The notes beneath the pieces are model-generated. The model saw nothing but the letters and a program-made list of their open reading frames with translations, did not search any database and was not told the origin of the DNA. Below are positions 1 through 4,855 of a DNA stretch of 5,874 nt, piece by piece. Within the stretch, counting starts at the first letter, position 1; every line of letters starts with the position of its first letter. A program made the position numbers and the translations under genes. Origin of the DNA: Candidatus Tayloriibacteriota bacterium (GTDB taxonomy: Bacteria > Patescibacteriota > Minisyncoccia > Phycocordibacterales > PALSA-1337); contig JAPLZI010000041.1 in NCBI GenBank assembly GCA_026395095.1, positions 1 through 5,874 on the forward strand. The letters run 5' to 3'.

Positions 1-872
1 GCAACAAATATTGCACCACCGACAAGTGTATTGACAGTTTCCAGGTAGCGAAGTATCGCTTGGCAGCCGATACTGTGACCAATGAAGTAAGTATTGGAAT
101 CTGGTACACCGACTATTTTAGAAAGACAATTAACCCATTTTTCTATTATAGGCGCTTCTGTATCAGGCATTTCTGGAACAAAAACTTCACAACCATTTTT
201 TTCAAGCTCATTTTTGAGCCACGGCCGCCAATCATCATTTGGGCCGCCAGACCAACGGTGTACAATAACTACTCTCTTTTGTTTCTTTTCTTTTATTTTT
301 TCGAATTCCAATACCTCTGAGTTTCGAATCAAGATAGTCCTACTAGTCGTATATGAAATTCCCTTATTTGGCTGAATCTCAAATCCTAAATACACGCAGG
401 AAACATTCCTATCTTTTGCCTCCTTAATCGCTGGTTGCAAATCAGAATCTGAACTGCATAAAATAATCTCCATGACTTTCTTATCACAGGATAAGCTGAC
501 CATATCCACGGCGATTTTAACGTCCACACCTTTTTCTCTGAAGATAAGTACATCTTTGCCAGTCTGACTCTTCTCCATCTGGCCCCGTACTCTACCACTC
601 AAAACAACATGAAAACCTTGCTTCTCAAGATGAGTTTTTAATTGGCGCTGCTCTTCGATAAGTTGTTTAGATTTAACTTTACTTTTTTCGTGTTCTTTTA
701 CGCGGGCAAAATAAAAGCACGTTTCATCAATATTGAATCCTTTAAGCACCCTATCGAAAAGTCCCTTGAAATCATACTCATGCCAAATGGGCTTGTTTTT
801 TCCAGCATCTTCGAAGATATTCTTTAGTTTGCCCTTGAAATTTTCTCCGTCTATAATCAATAAAGTATTCAT
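1..872 (-). CDS. NYN-domain (PIN-like RNase) / RBBP9-YdeN-type serine hydrolase fusion, 3' end missing
   Basis: I translated 290 codons without a stop from ATG at 872 to the left edge, so the C-terminus is missing. Residues 1-165 look like a NYN/DUF88 (LabA-like) domain, a metal-dependent RNase fold. It starts LLIIDGENF (D8, N11), followed by KGVDVKIAVDM (D117, D123) and CSSDSDLQPAIKEA (D142, D144), the usual acidic positions. A lysine-rich linker (about 192-200) leads into an RBBP9/YdeN-like alpha/beta hydrolase. That part shows VVIVHRWSGGPNDDW (oxyanion-hole region), a PWLKNELE helix, VPEMPDTEAP, and the nucleophile elbow GHSIG with Ser267 followed by CQAILRYLE. The family's Asp and His would lie beyond the window. 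The gene stands alone behind a terminator-like hairpin and has a promoter that would give a leaderless mRNA. Domain calls come from motif recognition; substrate and role are unknown. An assembly or sequencing error joining two genes is unlikely because the frame stays open across the linker. Confidence 0.88.
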   Translation of the reverse strand, partial: MNTLLIIDGENFKGKLKNIFEDAGKNKPIWHEYDFKGLFDRVLKGFNIDETCFYFARVKEHEKSKVKSKQLIEEQRQLKTHLEKQGFHVVLSGRVRGQMEKSQTGKDVLIFREKGVDVKIAVDMVSLSCDKKVMEIILCSSDSDLQPAIKEAKDRNVSCVYLGFEIQPNKGISYTTSRTILIRNSEVLEFEKIKEKKQKRVVIVHRWSGGPNDDWRPWLKNELEKNGCEVFVPEMPDTEAPIIEKWVNCLSKIVGVPDSNTYFIGHSIGCQAILRYLETVNTLVGGAIFV

Positions 873-890
873 TTTTGTATTTTACCATAC
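873..890 (-). promoter_or_regulatory. Extended -10 promoter, leaderless start of the NYN-hydrolase gene
   Basis: Read on the minus strand, the bases before the ATG are TATGGTAAAAT ACAAAA. This gives TG (887-886), one base, then TAAAAT (884-879) as an extended -10 box. Only 6 nt separate the box from the start codon, so a transcript would begin at or next to the A of the ATG. No Shine-Dalgarno sequence is present and I see no convincing -35 box, as expected for an extended -10 promoter. Inferred from sequence only. Confidence 0.55.
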
Positions 891-896
891 ATAACG

Positions 897-929
897 AAAA
901 ACCCCAGCGGACCTTTCGGCTGGCTGGAG
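897..929 (-). terminator. Rho-independent terminator-like hairpin
   Basis: On the minus strand CTCCAGC (929-923) can pair with GCTGGGG (908-902) around a 14-nt loop, giving seven pairs including one G-U, followed directly by TTTTT (901-897). The G-U pair forms only in the minus-strand RNA (it would be C-A on the plus strand), which supports the minus orientation. It would end transcription coming from the methyltransferase gene about 125 bp upstream and insulate the NYN-hydrolase gene, whose promoter follows at once. The long loop and short U-run make it modest in strength. Confidence 0.6.
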
Positions 930-1052
930 CGTTTATGTTTAAAGCTTACTCCAGGAACACAAAAAGTCAAGGTCAGTCATATTTTTATAGAAATATTTTT
1001 ATTCAATGTTGCTAACCGTCTGTAACAAGGTCAAAATCCTACTTAATTAAGA

Positions 1053-1745
1053 TTAACCTAGTTTGGTCGCTTGTACACAAATAAATATACCCAAGGGACG
1101 TTTTTGTTTTCCTCCAAATCCCATTTCTCTTATAGAATCTACTACGAAACCGTTTTTTACTAAGGACGTTCTCAGATCTTCACTATCATGTAAATATAGA
1201 ATATTGTGATCCATTGAACCTCCAGGAACATACACCTTACCCTCGATTATATTCCCAGTAACTACAGGATTTTCGAAGAAAGATTCCCATTGGGACTGAG
1301 CGGCATGATTACCTGTTAGTATCAACAACTTTCCGCCAGGCTTCAATATTCTTCTCATCTCAGCATGAGCTCGATCTATATTTTCAACATGGAACCAAAC
1401 TCCCACAGAAAAAACAGCGTCAATTGAAGCATCTGATAAAGATGACTCGTACGAATTTCCTAATAAGAATTGCTTGCTCGGCTCCGGGTAAAGCGCTTTG
1501 GCACGGTCCAACAGAGCTTGTGACGGTTCAACCCCAATATACCTATTATTTACGAGATCGATTTTGGATGAGCATATACCCTGTCCTGAACCTATCTCCA
1601 CAATAGTTGCATCATGCATATCATGACTCCATGAATAAAGTAACGGATAATATTCCCTCTCCCTAGAACTATCTTGAGGTTTCTCAATAGCGGTGATCCA
1701 TTGTTGGGCTATCTTATTATCTTCAAAGGAATTTTTTTCTCTCAT
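1053..1745 (-). CDS. Class I SAM-dependent methyltransferase (Methyltransf_11/25 type)
   Basis: A 230-residue cytoplasmic protein with the Rossmann methyltransferase core. Motif I is VEIGSGQG (49-56), which binds SAM. The acidic residue at the end of strand 2 is E73 in YIGVEPS and would bind the ribose hydroxyls. Motif III/IV is DAVFSVGVWFHV (109-120), and the post-motif is LKPGGKLLILTGN (134-146). About 45 N-terminal residues precede motif I, and the last 80 residues should carry the acceptor-specific part. The length is typical of small stand-alone enzymes of this class. The acceptor cannot be read from sequence: a glycan, a small molecule or a lipid are all possible. The gene starts 45 bp after the MliC-type gene on the same strand. 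There is no Shine-Dalgarno sequence; TCTAAT (1756-1751) sits 5 nt before the ATG, so it may have its own leaderless transcript. It ends with TAA, and a terminator-like hairpin lies about 125 bp downstream. Confidence 0.9.
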   Translation of the reverse strand: MREKNSFEDNKIAQQWITAIEKPQDSSREREYYPLLYSWSHDMHDATIVEIGSGQGICSSKIDLVNNRYIGVEPSQALLDRAKALYPEPSKQFLLGNSYESSLSDASIDAVFSVGVWFHVENIDRAHAEMRRILKPGGKLLILTGNHAAQSQWESFFENPVVTGNIIEGKVYVPGGSMDHNILYLHDSEDLRTSLVKNGFVVDSIREMGFGGKQKRPLGIFICVQATKLG

Positions 1746-1756
1746 TTTTTATTAGA
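1746..1756 (-). promoter_or_regulatory. Possible -10 box next to the methyltransferase start
   Basis: TCTAAT (1756-1751, five of six matches to TATAAT) is followed by AAAAA and then the ATG. It has no TG extension, and the nearest -35-like word (TTGTCC) is 19 bp away, so this is weaker than the other starts here. The gene could equally be read through from the MliC-type gene 45 bp upstream. Confidence 0.3.
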
Positions 1757-1790
1757 TTTGCAAGCTGGCAGTCTGGGACAAAACAGAAAC

Positions 1791-2267
1791 CTATTTTACC
1801 TCCGTGACACAGCCCGAAAATGTGGTCGTGCCGTTTTCAGTCACAAAGGCAGTATCTCCTTTATTCCAAAAGACAAATGATTCATCGGCTTTAGCGTAGC
1901 GTGCCCCCGAAGCGGACATCGCGCGCGGTACAGACAACGCCTTGTCGTCACTCAATACAAGATCGACATATTTATCATCGGACGGATAAAATGTGGCTGA
2001 AATTGTCTTGCTATTCTCACAAGAAAATACAGCGACTCTCGGCGTTGTCACCGTACAATATTTCTCCCATGATCGTTCACATGCCTGTCGCGCATCGCAC
2101 CATGAATATCCTGCAGCGCCGAGACATCCATGTTCATCTTTCTCTCCACCGATAAGAGTCGGCTGGCGATTGTTCCATATAGAAATTCCTCCTGCTATGA
2201 CAACGACTGCAAGAATCAGAATTACGACAATTATTACTGGCTTTGATTTTTTAGAAGTTTCTTCCAT
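1791..2267 (-). CDS. Membrane-anchored MliC-type lysozyme-inhibitor domain protein
   Basis: A 158-residue protein. Residues 1-9 are charged (EETSKKSK) and 10-30 form one hydrophobic segment, so it is probably anchored with the C-terminus outside. There is no lipobox cysteine. Residues 42-71 hold four cysteines (C48, C57, C63, C71) in an EHGC-GYSWC-C-WEKYC pattern that I recall from other small envelope proteins of CPR bacteria and archaea; its function is unknown to me. Residues 77-156 match the MliC fold (membrane-bound inhibitor of C-type lysozyme). They show an FSCENSKTISATFY strand, VDLVLSD, the hallmark SASGARYAKADESFVFWNKG (118-137), TAFVTENG, and C83 and C153 placed for the family's disulfide. 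MliC proteins block lysozyme by inserting a conserved loop into its active site. In a host-dependent cell this could guard the wall against host or neighbour muramidases (inference). It has its own promoter, and the methyltransferase follows 45 bp downstream. Confidence 0.85.
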   Translation of the reverse strand: MEETSKKSKPVIIVVILILAVVVIAGGISIWNNRQPTLIGGEKDEHGCLGAAGYSWCDARQACERSWEKYCTVTTPRVAVFSCENSKTISATFYPSDDKYVDLVLSDDKALSVPRAMSASGARYAKADESFVFWNKGDTAFVTENGTTTFSGCVTEVK

Positions 2268-2302
2268 GAATTTACAATATCAAATTGAGGCTTTAATTTC
2301 AA
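2268..2302 (-). promoter_or_regulatory. Promoter of the MliC-type gene, leaderless start
   Basis: On the minus strand TTGAAA (2302-2297, five of six matches to the -35 consensus) is followed by 17 bp and then TATTGT (2279-2274). TG sits one base before the -10 box (2282-2281), making it extended. Six bases (AAATTC) separate it from the ATG. This is the most complete promoter in the window. It again predicts an mRNA that begins at the start codon, and no Shine-Dalgarno sequence is present. Confidence 0.6.
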
Positions 2303-2406
2303 ACCTGTTTTAATTCATGCTGGACATTTTTGATCAATGTTCGGACTTTTTTCGCCGAAAATCCTGAATGAATTTTCCTTGGATGAAATGCGGACTCGCT
2401 CCGAGT

Positions 2407-2481
2407 CTCCGCCGACACGATCTTCTGATCGTCGACTGTTTTCTTTTTCTTGCCTCCGCCGGCACGATCTGCTGATCGGCA
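2407..2481. repeat. Two-copy direct repeat, each copy a small hairpin, 47-bp period
   Basis: Copies lie at 2407-2434 and 2454-2481. Both begin CTCCGCCG and share CACGATCT, then CTGATCG; about 24 of 28 bases agree. Each forms a stem CGATC/GATCG with a four-base loop (TTCT in the first, TGCT in the second). The first stem extends by one A-T pair. The 19-bp spacer between copies is T-rich. The arrangement recalls REP-like hairpin repeats; no function can be read from it. Confidence 0.6.
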
Positions 2482-2500
2482 ATCTCAAAAAAATTGTGTC

Positions 2501-2547
2501 GGACGGCACGGCAGGAGGGGTTTGAGGGGAGGAATGCCGTGCCGTCC
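2501..2547. repeat. 13-bp perfect inverted repeat with a G-run mirror repeat in its loop
   Basis: GGACGGCACGGCA (2501-2513) is the exact reverse complement of TGCCGTGCCGTCC (2535-2547). The 21-base loop contains GGAGGGG TTTGA GGGGAGG (2514-2532), a mirror repeat with four G-runs. T-runs occur on both sides but not next to the stem: six T at 2557-2562 on the plus strand, and a T-run at 2493-2487 on the minus strand. It could be a weak terminator in either direction or a structured RNA or DNA element. Confidence 0.65.
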
Positions 2548-2584
2548 TCCTTCTGGTTTTTTGGGGCGGGGGCGGGGAAAGTCA

Positions 2585-2869
2585 TGTGGCTCAATTCCAC
2601 CATTTGAGCCACAACCATTTTATCACAATCGCGCAGTTCGAAGCGGTCCACTTCCGATTCTACAGATGATAATGGCGCACCTTCGCACATATCCGAATGG
2701 CCTCCGCGCTTCCCTCCGTTGCTGGTCGCAACCGAGGGGCGCGTCCGCCATACAGATATGTGCTTGGCGCGAAAAACGGTTGATGAGAGAAGCGGAAGTC
2801 GACCGCTTCTCGACAGATTTCGGTGGTAATCAGAAACTCCTGTGGCTCAAATGGTGGAATTGAGCCACA
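2585..2869. mobile_element. 285-bp imperfect palindrome with 29-bp terminal inverted repeats (MITE-like fold-back element)
   Basis: The ends 2585-2613 and 2841-2869 are exact reverse complements over 29 bp. Each end is itself a palindrome with arms TGTGGCTCAA and TTGAGCCACA around 9 bases. Between them the two halves are imperfect inverted copies: 2640-2661 matches 2788-2810 (about 20 of 22), 2685-2693 pairs with 2755-2763 (GCACATATC), ATGGC 2697-2701 with 2747-2751, GCGC 2706-2709 with 2739-2742, CCCTC 2712-2716 with 2734-2738, and GTTGC 2718-2722 with 2728-2732 around a five-base centre at 2725. Within the right half, 2787-2811 is a separate 9-bp-stem hairpin, and its left counterpart is a hairpin with one mismatch. 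There is no internal transposase and no clear target-site duplication. It lies 8 bp after the stop codon of the winged-helix gene. A non-autonomous transposable element is my preferred reading; a large structured RNA or a pair of recombination sites are alternatives. Confidence 0.6.
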
Positions 2870-2877
2870 AACATATT

Positions 2878-3459
2878 TCAGCGCAAAAATTGGTACTTAG
2901 CATCGCGAGGATTCCCCACGCGTGCAAGACGGCCTTGTTGAACTAACTTCACCAGATATCTCGTTGCGGTAGCACTAGAGACATGCAGAAGCATTTGAAT
3001 ATCTTCGTTCGCAACAATTTTCTTCTTTTGAGCAAACTGGATGATTTTATCCAACTTTTTCTGCTTGTTGAATTGGATTTTGGCTTGAGCTTTGAGAAGC
3101 AACGCGTGAATAAAGCCGTGTTGATCTTGTTGTGCCAGCGATTCAGGTTGTGAAGCAACCGATGTTAGTGGCGCTGGCGCAGAAACAGGTTGCACAGGAG
3201 AAGCGGAAACTGCTTCAATTTCTGGCTCTTTTGGTGGTTCTACCGGTTTGCTTTCTGGCTCATTTACCCCTCCATTTTGACTTTCCACAGGAATAGTGGG
3301 TACATCGCTTGTAGGCGATTCTGAGGCCGTAGGGGGCAAATTGGTAGGCGTAGAGCCATTTGGCTGAACAGATTGGTCAGAAATAGGCATTTCAGGGGCT
3401 TTGATTTCCTCTGTGGACATATTCGTGTCTTGGTTTTGGTTTTGATTATCGTCAGGCAT
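2878..3459 (-). CDS. Pro/Ser/Gln-rich protein with C-terminal winged-helix DNA-binding domain
   Basis: A 193-residue protein in two parts. Residues 1-110 are low-complexity and probably disordered: an Asn/Gln start (DNQNQNQ), then many Pro, Ser, Thr, Glu and Val with no hydrophobic core. Residues 116-193 form a basic helical region and a winged helix. LLLKAQAKIQFNKQKKLDKI (120-139) is followed by NEDIQMLLHVSSATATRYL (151-169) as helix-turn-helix, then LVQQGRLARVG and an AKYQFL wing. This architecture, with a MarR/DeoR-like HTH behind a long disordered arm, is one I associate with CPR genomes; no specific family name is certain. It is the last gene of the unit, starting 5 bp after the DUF4254 stop, so it may regulate the glycan genes (inference). 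It has no Shine-Dalgarno sequence; TAAAAT (3472-3467) lies 7 nt before the ATG. It ends with TGA, showing that UGA is a stop here. The 285-bp palindrome follows after 8 bp. Confidence 0.8.
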   Translation of the reverse strand: MPDDNQNQNQDTNMSTEEIKAPEMPISDQSVQPNGSTPTNLPPTASESPTSDVPTIPVESQNGGVNEPESKPVEPPKEPEIEAVSASPVQPVSAPAPLTSVASQPESLAQQDQHGFIHALLLKAQAKIQFNKQKKLDKIIQFAQKKKIVANEDIQMLLHVSSATATRYLVKLVQQGRLARVGNPRDAKYQFLR

Positions 3460-3472
3460 AAATACTATTTTA
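3460..3472 (-). promoter_or_regulatory. Possible internal -10 box overlapping the upstream stop codon
   Basis: TAAAAT (3472-3467) overlaps the TAG stop of the DUF4254 gene and is followed by 7 bases and the ATG of the winged-helix gene. It could allow separate leaderless expression of the last gene, but there is no TG extension at the right spacing and no clear -35 box. The 5-bp gene gap also fits plain co-transcription. Confidence 0.28.
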
Positions 3473-4067
3473 CACCGCCAGCAAATTTATTTCCTTTTTT
3501 CAATGTCTTGATATGTTTCCTAACCCTTTCATCGTTATAGATCTTGACAGCCTGTTGGACTTCAAAGAAAACTTCCTTACGTTCAAGTCTAGCAAAATAA
3601 GCATCTAAAAACTTGCCGATTTGATCTATCTGCTTCAAAATTATATTTTCTTTTTCTTTATACTCTTCCTGTAAATCATTTTCTTTAATCACCAGCAATA
3701 AGCCACGAATAACTGCTAGCTTAATAAACAGAATTGAAAGTCTATCTATTATCATACCAGGGCTTTCACTATAAAACTGTTCTTGATTGCCAGATGAGAT
3801 ATTTATTTGTTTTGCAATCTCGGTATCCATTTCTCTTATCAGATCGTTTCTGATTTGATTATTTTTATCTATTTCTTGTTTTGCTCTTGCTACATGATCT
3901 GAACCAAGCTCTGTCATCCTTGCTGAATCTTCAAGATCCCATAGTTTTAGATTTGTTTCCATATTCAATCTTATCAGTCGACTTAGCTGATCTCCAGATT
4001 CAAAATCTGCTGATATACCATCAAGAACATCTGAAAATATCTTCGATATGGTTTTTATGTTGTGCAT
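3465..4067 (-). CDS. DUF4254 family protein
   Basis: A 200-residue, mostly alpha-helical soluble protein with the recognisable DUF4254 signature. NLKLWDLEDSAR (39-50) comes first, then DHVARAKQEIDKNNQIRNDLI (57-77, reading as one long helix), then SPGMIIDRLSILFIKL (102-117), followed by a charged helical tail. To my knowledge the family has no assigned biochemical role, but it is often found beside glycosyltransferase and polysaccharide genes, which fits its position directly after a pyruvyl transferase. I chose the ATG at 4067, one base after the TAA of that gene. An ATG at 4085 and a TTG at 4094 lie in frame inside the upstream gene and would add 6 or 9 residues. No start has a Shine-Dalgarno sequence, so translational coupling across the stop is plausible. 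The protein ends VK-TAG, 5 bp before the winged-helix gene. Confidence 0.82.
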   Translation of the reverse strand: MHNIKTISKIFSDVLDGISADFESGDQLSRLIRLNMETNLKLWDLEDSARMTELGSDHVARAKQEIDKNNQIRNDLIREMDTEIAKQINISSGNQEQFYSESPGMIIDRLSILFIKLAVIRGLLLVIKENDLQEEYKEKENIILKQIDQIGKFLDAYFARLERKEVFFEVQQAVKIYNDERVRKHIKTLKKGNKFAGGVK

Positions 4068-4068
4068 A

Positions 4069-4827
4069 TTATTTATTATTAACATCTTCGACAAAACTCA
4101 CATTAGCAAACCTCTTGAGGAAGTATTCGAAAACTGCCTTGTTTTTATAATATGAATTTGGAAACAATTTCACTTTTTTCCCTAATAGGGTTGCGGCAAT
4201 AGCTATGTGCAACCTATCGGTGTTTACTTGTTCATATTTTTGCAAAATCCCGATTAACTCATCGAGAGGTTTAGTGGCATATCCATTCTGTGATATATCA
4301 ACATTTGACTCTGGTCGTGACTTCAATACCGATTCAACATCTGAGCGAAAGGCATTTAGGACCCCGATTCCGGCAGGTGTCTGAACAAACTCGTTATAAA
4401 ACGCGCAGTCATGCCACAAGTAAACTTCGGCATGTTTCAATTTATCATCTAAAAATTTTGCAGAGACTCGTTCCCGACAAAATATTGTCAATTTACTTGA
4501 AACATTATCCAGAACTTCCACTTGTTTTTCACCAAATATTGTATGCGGAAGTATAACAATCTTTTTATATAAAGTTGGTTTTTTAATAAGGAAGTCCTTA
4601 ATATCAGAATAATAATCAACAAAGTTACCGCCACCATCAATAAACAACACATCATTATATTTTGGTGAGGATATATCTACATATTGTTCTCTGATATCTA
4701 GTGACAAAAGCAACTTTATTGTTCCGTGCCAAATAAGAGAATCCCCATAATTACCCGGAAACCGAAAGAAATCAACGGCAGTGTTTTTATATTTACTCAG
4801 ATATTCCTTTAGATCTAGCTCTTTCAT
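4069..4827 (-). CDS. Polysaccharide pyruvyl transferase family protein
   Basis: A 252-residue cytoplasmic enzyme of the WcaK/ExoV/CsaB-like family, which transfers pyruvate from phosphoenolpyruvate to sugars of exopolysaccharide or secondary wall polymers as ketals. Visible marks in order: FPGNYGDSLIWHG (23-35), the N-terminal nucleotide-type loop; LFIDGGGNFVDYY (61-73); ILPHTIFG (92-99); FCRERVSAKFL (116-126); and C-terminal TDRLHIAIAATLLGKKVKL (203-221) with FPNSYYKN, the signature second half of the fold. It is somewhat shorter than many family members (often 300 or more residues). I chose the ATG at 4827. A TTG at 4833 would add two residues and would sit 7 nt after the -10 box, the spacing seen at other genes here. 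It heads a three-gene unit and is divergent from a carbamoyltransferase, pointing to surface-glycan decoration. The acceptor sugar is unknown, and some relatives have other activities. Confidence 0.87.
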   Translation of the reverse strand: MKELDLKEYLSKYKNTAVDFFRFPGNYGDSLIWHGTIKLLLSLDIREQYVDISSPKYNDVLFIDGGGNFVDYYSDIKDFLIKKPTLYKKIVILPHTIFGEKQVEVLDNVSSKLTIFCRERVSAKFLDDKLKHAEVYLWHDCAFYNEFVQTPAGIGVLNAFRSDVESVLKSRPESNVDISQNGYATKPLDELIGILQKYEQVNTDRLHIAIAATLLGKKVKLFPNSYYKNKAVFEYFLKRFANVSFVEDVNNK

Positions 4828-4846
4828 GATCAATTGTTATGTTATA
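4828..4846 (-). promoter_or_regulatory. Minus-strand promoter of the pyruvyl transferase unit
   Basis: TATAAC (4846-4841) is a five-of-six -10 match. It lies 13 nt before the ATG at 4827, or 7 nt before the in-frame TTG at 4833. The box overlaps the plus-strand -10 of the carbamoyltransferase. No Shine-Dalgarno sequence separates it from the gene, and any -35 box would fall inside the carbamoyltransferase coding start. Confidence 0.42.
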
Positions 4847-4855
4847 GTAAAACAC
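4840..4855 (+). promoter_or_regulatory. Extended -10 promoter, leaderless start of the carbamoyltransferase gene
   Basis: TG (4840-4841), one base, then TATAGT (4843-4848) forms a near-consensus extended -10 (TATGTTATAGT). Seven bases (AAAACAC) then lead to the ATG at 4856, so the mRNA would start at or within a base or two of the start codon. A -35 box would fall in the start of the pyruvyl transferase gene, and I see only a poor match there. Confidence 0.55.

Larger units (their letters stand above)
2268..2877. other. 610-bp structured stretch without a convincing gene
   Basis: Apart from the MliC promoter at its left end, this stretch is filled with hairpins and repeats. There is a 7-bp hairpin (2322-2342) followed by six T on the plus strand, a GACTCG/CGAGTC hairpin (2393-2407), and the separately listed direct repeat, 13-bp inverted repeat and 285-bp palindrome. 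From about 2390 to 2760 it is clearly richer in G+C than the flanking genes, and it includes two G-run tracts (2514-2532 and 2563-2577). Open frames exist, but their translations are Arg/Lys-rich or follow the repeats and match no family I know. It may be a cluster of non-coding repeats or mobile-element remains, or a structured RNA. Confidence 0.6.

Noticed and set aside
60..375. Two overlapping plus-strand open frames
   Set aside because: Both are antisense to the hydrolase half of the fusion gene and show no domain; they are chance frames.
386..598. Minus-strand open frame of 70 codons
   Set aside because: It lies in another frame inside the NYN-hydrolase gene, whose own frame encodes recognisable motifs over the same bases.
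930..1052. Possible small RNA between the methyltransferase stop and the terminator
   Set aside because: A TATAAA word and the downstream hairpin would bound a short transcript of about 100 nt, but the -35 match is poor and no internal structure stands out. The direct repeat ATATTTTTAT (about 979-1000) is low-complexity AT sequence. There is not enough to call a gene.
2322..2352. Plus-strand terminator (7-bp hairpin plus six T)
   Set aside because: No plus-strand gene lies upstream that it could end, four bases separate the stem from the T-run, and the stem includes a G-T pair.
2585..2613. tRNA gene or tRNA fragment
   Set aside because: The arms pair into a simple hairpin with no cloverleaf, no TTCGA-type T-loop context and no anticodon arm.
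2334..2690. Minus-strand open frame of 118 codons
   Set aside because: The translation is Arg/Lys-rich without a fold or family I recognise. It runs through the hairpin repeats, the 13-bp inverted repeat and one end of the 285-bp palindrome. The sequence is explained better by the repeats. It would be worth revisiting if homologs with conserved protein sequence exist.
2450..2863. Plus-strand open frame of 137 codons
   Set aside because: It crosses both halves of the 285-bp palindrome and is rich in Arg, Gly and Pro, as expected from GC-rich repeats. It has no domain and no promoter.
2407..2869. CRISPR array
   Set aside because: Only two short repeat copies exist, the spacer between them is 19 bp and T-rich, the palindrome ends are inverted rather than direct repeats, and no cas gene is present.
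4833..4835. TTG as start of the pyruvyl transferase
   Set aside because: It would fit the 7-nt spacing to the -10 box, but leaderless starts strongly favour ATG or GTG, and an ATG follows two codons later. It is kept only as an alternative.
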